From Toxoplasma gondii ME49 (taxonomy: Eukaryota; Apicomplexa; Conoidasida; Eucoccidiorida; Sarcocystidae), in contig NC_031474.1 of the NCBI RefSeq assembly GCF_000006565.2, positions 2,639,662-2,703,661 of the forward strand: a stretch of DNA of 64,000 nucleotides. The letters are read 5' to 3'. The notes below the pieces were generated by a model that did not search any database, was not told the DNA's origin, and saw only the letters and a program-made list of their open reading frames with translations. Position numbers and translations under genes: made by a program. The stretch's first letter is position 1, and each line of letters starts with the position of its first letter. Shown piece by piece: positions 59,701 to 64,000 of this stretch.

Positions 59701-62700
59701 TCGCCGGAGCCTCTTCGGAAAACGTGGAGGAAGCCTCCATGGCAAAAGGCGCACTCGCTGTCCTCCCAGTCAATGGTTTTTCTGTCTCGCCTCTCCATTC
59801 GCCGGCCGCGCTGCGTAGAGAGCACGCCGTCGCTCGAGTGGTCCAACGCGGGTGCGTCGCATGCCGGACAGACCCCGGCGAGATCTGCATGCAGCGTCTC
59901 GTGGGGTGTACATACACCCCGGGAGCTCGGGGGAGTCTCTCTGCTCTCTCGAGAAGCGGAAGAGAGGAAGGACGGCGAGTCGCAGCGAGACGTGGAGGCG
60001 AAGGAGAAGGCCGGAGAGAAAGCTGCGACAGACGCAGAAGAGCACGAGGGAGAAGAGCGACGACTTCCGCGTTCGGCCGAGGCAGGACAAGGGGACTCCG
60101 GAGCGCTGGAAGGAGACACGGTTCGCGTCCGAAGCCCCGACGCCCGACCCTCTGGAGACAACTCGCGGCATGAACTGGTAGAGCTTCTCTCCTGTCCTCG
60201 ACCTTTCCTCGTCGCTTCCCCGCGCTCTCCCATCTCTCGGCATTCGCGGCCGTTCGTACGGTTCCTTTCCTGCCGGATCCGTCCATCCCAGGCATCCTCC
60301 GGTTCCACGACTCTATCGTCGCTCGCAGACTCTCCTGGGGTGCGCGTACACCGTGGAGAGCCCGCTGGGCTGTACGGCCACCTCACTGTGCCGCGCCGCG
60401 CCCTTTGCGGCGCCTCATTCTCAAGAAAACACCCCAGCCGCATGTCTCGACAGTTGGAGAAAAGGGGGAGAAACGCAGCCGCTTTCAAGGAAACCAAGTT
60501 CTGCGAGAGAAGCGAAACCAAACGACAAGGTGGGCCTTCCACCGCTGCCGCTTCCAGCGCGTCCAGTCCCGAATGCAAAAGAGGTCGAGAGGCTCTCTGG
60601 ACAAAACCGACAGGCAGCGAAAGCGACACCGGAGCAGAGACAGGAGACTGCGGAAGGACAACCGACCGAGGTGAGCTGACAGGGCGAGAGGAATGAGCAG
60701 AAGACGGCCAAGGACGAAGATCTGCTTTAAATGCGGAAGGGGAAAGCAGAGAATCCGAGATCGGAGGAGACAGGGCTCGAGCCGCTGCGAAGCTCGACGC
60801 AACTGCAGCGGAAAGCGACGCGCCGCTGTAGGCCTCCAGGACGCGCCGCTCTGCATCAAAGAGAGGCGCCCTAAGTCTGCGGAAAAGAAAACAGAGAAAC
60901 GCTCGAAGCTGGAGAAGGCGGAAGCGACAAGCAGACGAGACGGAGAGGTGGTGACAGCGAAGAATGCAGCAACGGAAAGGAGACGCTTAGGACTTCCCCC
61001 CTGAGAGACAGAGACGGAGAAGAAGCGAAAAAAAGGACGGAGGTCGTAGCGAGGGAAAGATGAAGACGAAAACTGCGCGATACGTGGAGCTGAGTGTCAG
61101 CGCAAAAGAACTCACATTTGTACAACATTTGTAGAGAACAAAGAAGAAGGCGAGGGCGAGAAGGGATTGCAGTTATAAGCATACCTCTCGCAGGGGTCGT
61201 ACAGTTCAGCAAATTTGTTTTGATGCACTCGATCTTTGGAGAGTTTTGGAACAGCCTGCCCCGCCGTCGGCTGTGCCGTTTCTTCGTGGGTGACTCTCGC
61301 CTGTCCTGGGGCGTCTCCTCCTCGCATTTCTCCTGTTTGCGTTGGCCTCTCTTCACCGTCTGCTTTGGCCACAGAGTCTGCAGCGGGTCTGTTCCTTCCT
61401 TCGCATACGACGTCGACTCGCGTCTCCCCACACTCAGTTGCGTATGCAGCTTCTTCTGCAGTCTCCTTCGCGCGGCCTGGCCAGGCGTCTTCTCGGCTGA
61501 GAGAGCGACTGACCTCTTCGACGATGGTCGACACGAGCTGCGGGGAGAGCGCGCCTGGCCAGGTCGACAGAAACGACGAAGCATGCGTTTCTTCGAACTC
61601 CGTCGTTTGGTCTCCTCCATTCGCGGACTCTCGTCGACGTACTCCCTTCGCCTGCTGCCGAGACGCCGAGAAGACAGGGTCAGACGTCGCTGTTTCTTCG
61701 CCTTCAGATGGTCTCTCTTCCAGCCTGGCTTCGCCGAAAAACTCGTCCTCATCCATCAGATCAATCCTCTCAGCGGCTGCGTCGCCTTCGGAGGAACGCA
61801 GGAGAAAGTAATGCCCTTCCTTGTCGGCGCTTCCTCGATCCTCCAGAAGCGAAGGAGCTCCCTGGGCAGGAGTCTCGCCGACGCTCCCTCCCTCGGTGGG
61901 AGACACAGAGACAGGGAGAGGAAATGTCGGCGATACAGACGACGACGCAGAGGGTACAGAAGCTGAGGAAGATGAAGAGACAGAGGCTGAAAAAGGAGAA
62001 GAAGAAGTGACAGAAGCTGAGGAAGAAGAAGAGACAGAGGCTGAAAAAGGAGAAGAAGAAGAAGAGACAGAATCTGAGGCACAGGATAGAGAGAGAACGT
62101 GAGGACTCATAAGGGGGGTCGCGGAGTCCTTTTGAATCTCGGCATGCGACGGAGAAGAGAACGAGGAGGGAGACTGTGAAGCAGCGACTGGAAAAGAGGA
62201 AGAAGGAAAGGAGGAAGGATAGAACGGATCAGGAGATCCGTTGGGCTCCACCCAACAGACAGATCGTGTTACAGCGGGTTCCTGGCGATGAGACGCATGC
62301 AGGCGGAAGCGCTTGGAGAAACAGGCTGTGGAAAAAATTCAGAGACATGTCACTGAGCCTCAAGGTATCTCGTCTTCATCGACGACTTGATTCCGAAGCA
62401 CGACATCGAAACAGACTGCTTCTCTTGAGAGTCCTTGGCCTCATCCTTCTCCTGCCCTCAACAATTCCTCAACACACGGGGGAAGGCGCTCTTCCCTACA
62501 AGCCTAGAACCTGACGCTACACTGTCTCCGCTTCTCGTTTCTCTCTCCCTCTCCGTATATAAAATGTATCTATCTATCTATCTATCTATATATATATATA
62601 TATATATATTTGTCTTTATACAGATACACGTATGAATTTATATATACATATATATATATATATATGAATTTCGTTTTCTCAGCATGTAAAAGAGAATGGC

Positions 62701-64000
62701 CGCCGTCTGGATGACGCATGACGCCATTCCGATGTCTTGCCTTTCCGGGAGGATTTCCTTAGAGGCAGCCCCACACGGCAGAGCCCAGTCTCCTTCCTTC
62801 AGATGTCTCTCCCAACATCATACCGGATTGCCTTCGCTCTTTCGGTCAGCACTGAGGGAAGGACAAATGCGTGCAGCAAACAGTCTGGCTCTTGATGTCT
62901 CCTTTACCATTTCAACTTACAGCGAGCTGTGCGGTGAGTCACTCTCCAGAGATCAGCCTGATGTTGATGAAAAAGCGTCCTGTCGATCGCTTGCTGGTGC
63001 TGTCCCCTAGCCACAGCCTGGCAACAGCGGCCCTGCCGATTCCAGACTGAAACACTGGCTCCGCCGTCCAGAAGCTGCTGCACCACCTTCACATTCCCTG
63101 CATGCGCTGCAGAACAAAGAAACGGATACTAAAAAGTACACAAGTGCATGTATATATATATATATATAGACATACTTATAATTATACGTGTACCAACTGC
63201 ATATATATATATATATATATATATAAACTTCCGACGGCGCTTGCGGGAATGTCTGAACTGTCTAGCCAAGTGTATGTATACCTGAGTTCGTGACTGTGGC
63301 ATTCATCAAACGAGAAGTAGTCCCCGTGTGTCCGCCTGCCGCCTTTTTCAATCCACCTGAAACTTCCGTCCTTCCATTTATATATATATATATATATATG
63401 TATGTATATTTACACCTGAATGCAGCGACATAGCTGCTGACATATATTGGTATGTCCTCGAGTTCATGTATACGAAAGTCCGAATACATGGATATATGTA
63501 TATGTGTGTATGTGTAGAGAGGAACCACAAGTTGGTCGACGCGCTGAGGCGTCGCAACATGTCATGAGCAGTTTTGGATGCTGGAAATCTTCTTCACTTG
63601 ACTGGGACTGAACAAGACAAGATGAACGGGAAGCAACCGACCTGCAAGGTGGAGAGCCGTCCAGAGGTGCGTGCCGCCTCTTAGGTTGAGGTCGAAGGTG
63701 AATGGGCAAACGAACTTGAGTGATGTGTATTGGAGAATGTCGAAATCTCCAGCTTCCGCGAGAATGCCTGCCGGGAGCACTTCGTCTTCGTTCCATGTTG
63801 CGTTCTCTCTTGGATAAAGGCTTTCTGCTTCGCCGTTGACTTCCCGACGGAGTTCTTCGCTTCTTCTCGCCAGAGCAACGACTGCAGCCGTCACGGCCTC
63901 TGCCGCAACGACTCCTGCCGAGGAGGTCTGCAGCTGCTGCCACAGAAAACGAAGGCGAGCTTCGTCCCTGCCATAGACACAACTGGGAGATCTCTTGCGT
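50736..64000 (-). CDS. Giant ankyrin-repeat protein (5' end beyond window)
   Basis: Eleven phase-consistent exons, at least 2755 aa: 64000-63642 (partial), 63106-62921, 62325-61185, 60876-58967, 58012-57564, 57212-56096, 55481-54338, 53862-53743, 53670-53538, 52872-52735, 52307-50736. The first junction builds a textbook ankyrin repeat (TALHLA|AHAGNVKVVQQLLDGGA). Further ankyrin-like helices are DACSLLMLAVAHGHEDLAIL (end of exon 4), GVFPLLAACSRGDFHLLSDM (exon 5) and LLQCVVAAVREGHYPVLLRL (exon 6). Long Ser/Glu/Arg-rich disordered segments separate them. Exons 8-9 give a Cys-rich module (ICDYGLC, CCGFFYCSAC) resembling the middle of a FYVE-type zinc finger but lacking its basic RHHC part. No membrane segment or catalytic domain is seen, so a scaffold role is inferred. 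The exon-5 acceptor (58013) and the 72-nt intron 53671-53742 are the least certain boundaries. The stop is TGA at 50738-50736. Confidence 0.7.
61959..62069 (-). repeat. Tandem repeat encoding Ser-rich segment
   Basis: Two near-identical units of about 54-57 bp, starting at 61959 and 62013, in the third exon of the ankyrin gene. In the minus frame they encode repeats of the form SPFSASVSSSSSASV. Length variation between strains is likely. Confidence 0.85.
62563..62665. repeat. (TATC)n / (TA)n microsatellite
   Basis: (TATC)n run followed by AT repeats at 62588-62612 and 62637-62665, in the intron between the second and third exons of the ankyrin gene. Confidence 0.9.
63149..63400. repeat. Cluster of three short (TA)n tracts
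   Basis: AT runs at 63149-63170, 63202-63224 and 63379-63400, all within the intron between the first and second ankyrin-gene exons of this window. Confidence 0.88.

Overview
This window reads as nuclear DNA of Toxoplasma gondii or a very close tissue-cyst coccidian. The evidence is intron-rich protein genes with pyrimidine-rich acceptors, many (TA)n microsatellites inside introns, frequent GCATGC words, serine/arginine/glutamate-rich low-complexity protein segments, and short pieces of apicomplexan mitochondrial coxI and cob genes embedded in nuclear DNA (NUMTs). The species name is inference; no database was searched. Exon models were built by hand from splice signals, reading-frame phase and protein family resemblance. 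No rRNA, tRNA or CRISPR array was seen.

Layout from left to right. 1-3820: no convincing gene. 3821-6568 (+): single-exon protein, disordered and basic, with a C-terminal coiled coil. 6569-9642: spacer, probably including 3' UTRs of two convergent genes. 9643-17142 (-): a 12-exon gene for a C2-domain protein whose hydrophobic C-terminus resembles the membrane domain of plant-type multiple-C2 (MCTP) tethers. 17143-19844: divergent intergenic region. 19845-20519 (+): small multi-helix membrane protein. 20520-23273: spacer with a cob NUMT and the likely 5' region of the next gene. 23274-32454 (+): a 13-exon DDX42-type DEAD-box helicase, the best-supported gene here. 32455-36862: gene-free spacer. 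36863-48378 (+): ten exons that I join into one EF-hand-like / pseudokinase / leucine-rich-repeat protein; the join between its two halves is the weakest step. 48379-50735: tail-to-tail spacer. 50736-64000 (-): eleven exons of a giant ankyrin-repeat protein whose 5' end lies beyond the right edge.

The genes do not look like one pathway. DDX42 homologues act with the U2 snRNP/SF3b part of the spliceosome. The C2 protein is probably a membrane tether. The pseudokinase-LRR and ankyrin proteins are most likely scaffolds. The most unusual items are the catalytically dead EF-hand/pseudokinase/LRR combination, a 49-nt DDX42 exon flanked by a near-identical inverted repeat pair in its two introns, the MCTP-like tether, and a recurring class of atypical 5' splice sites (GTCNG) supported by protein homology.
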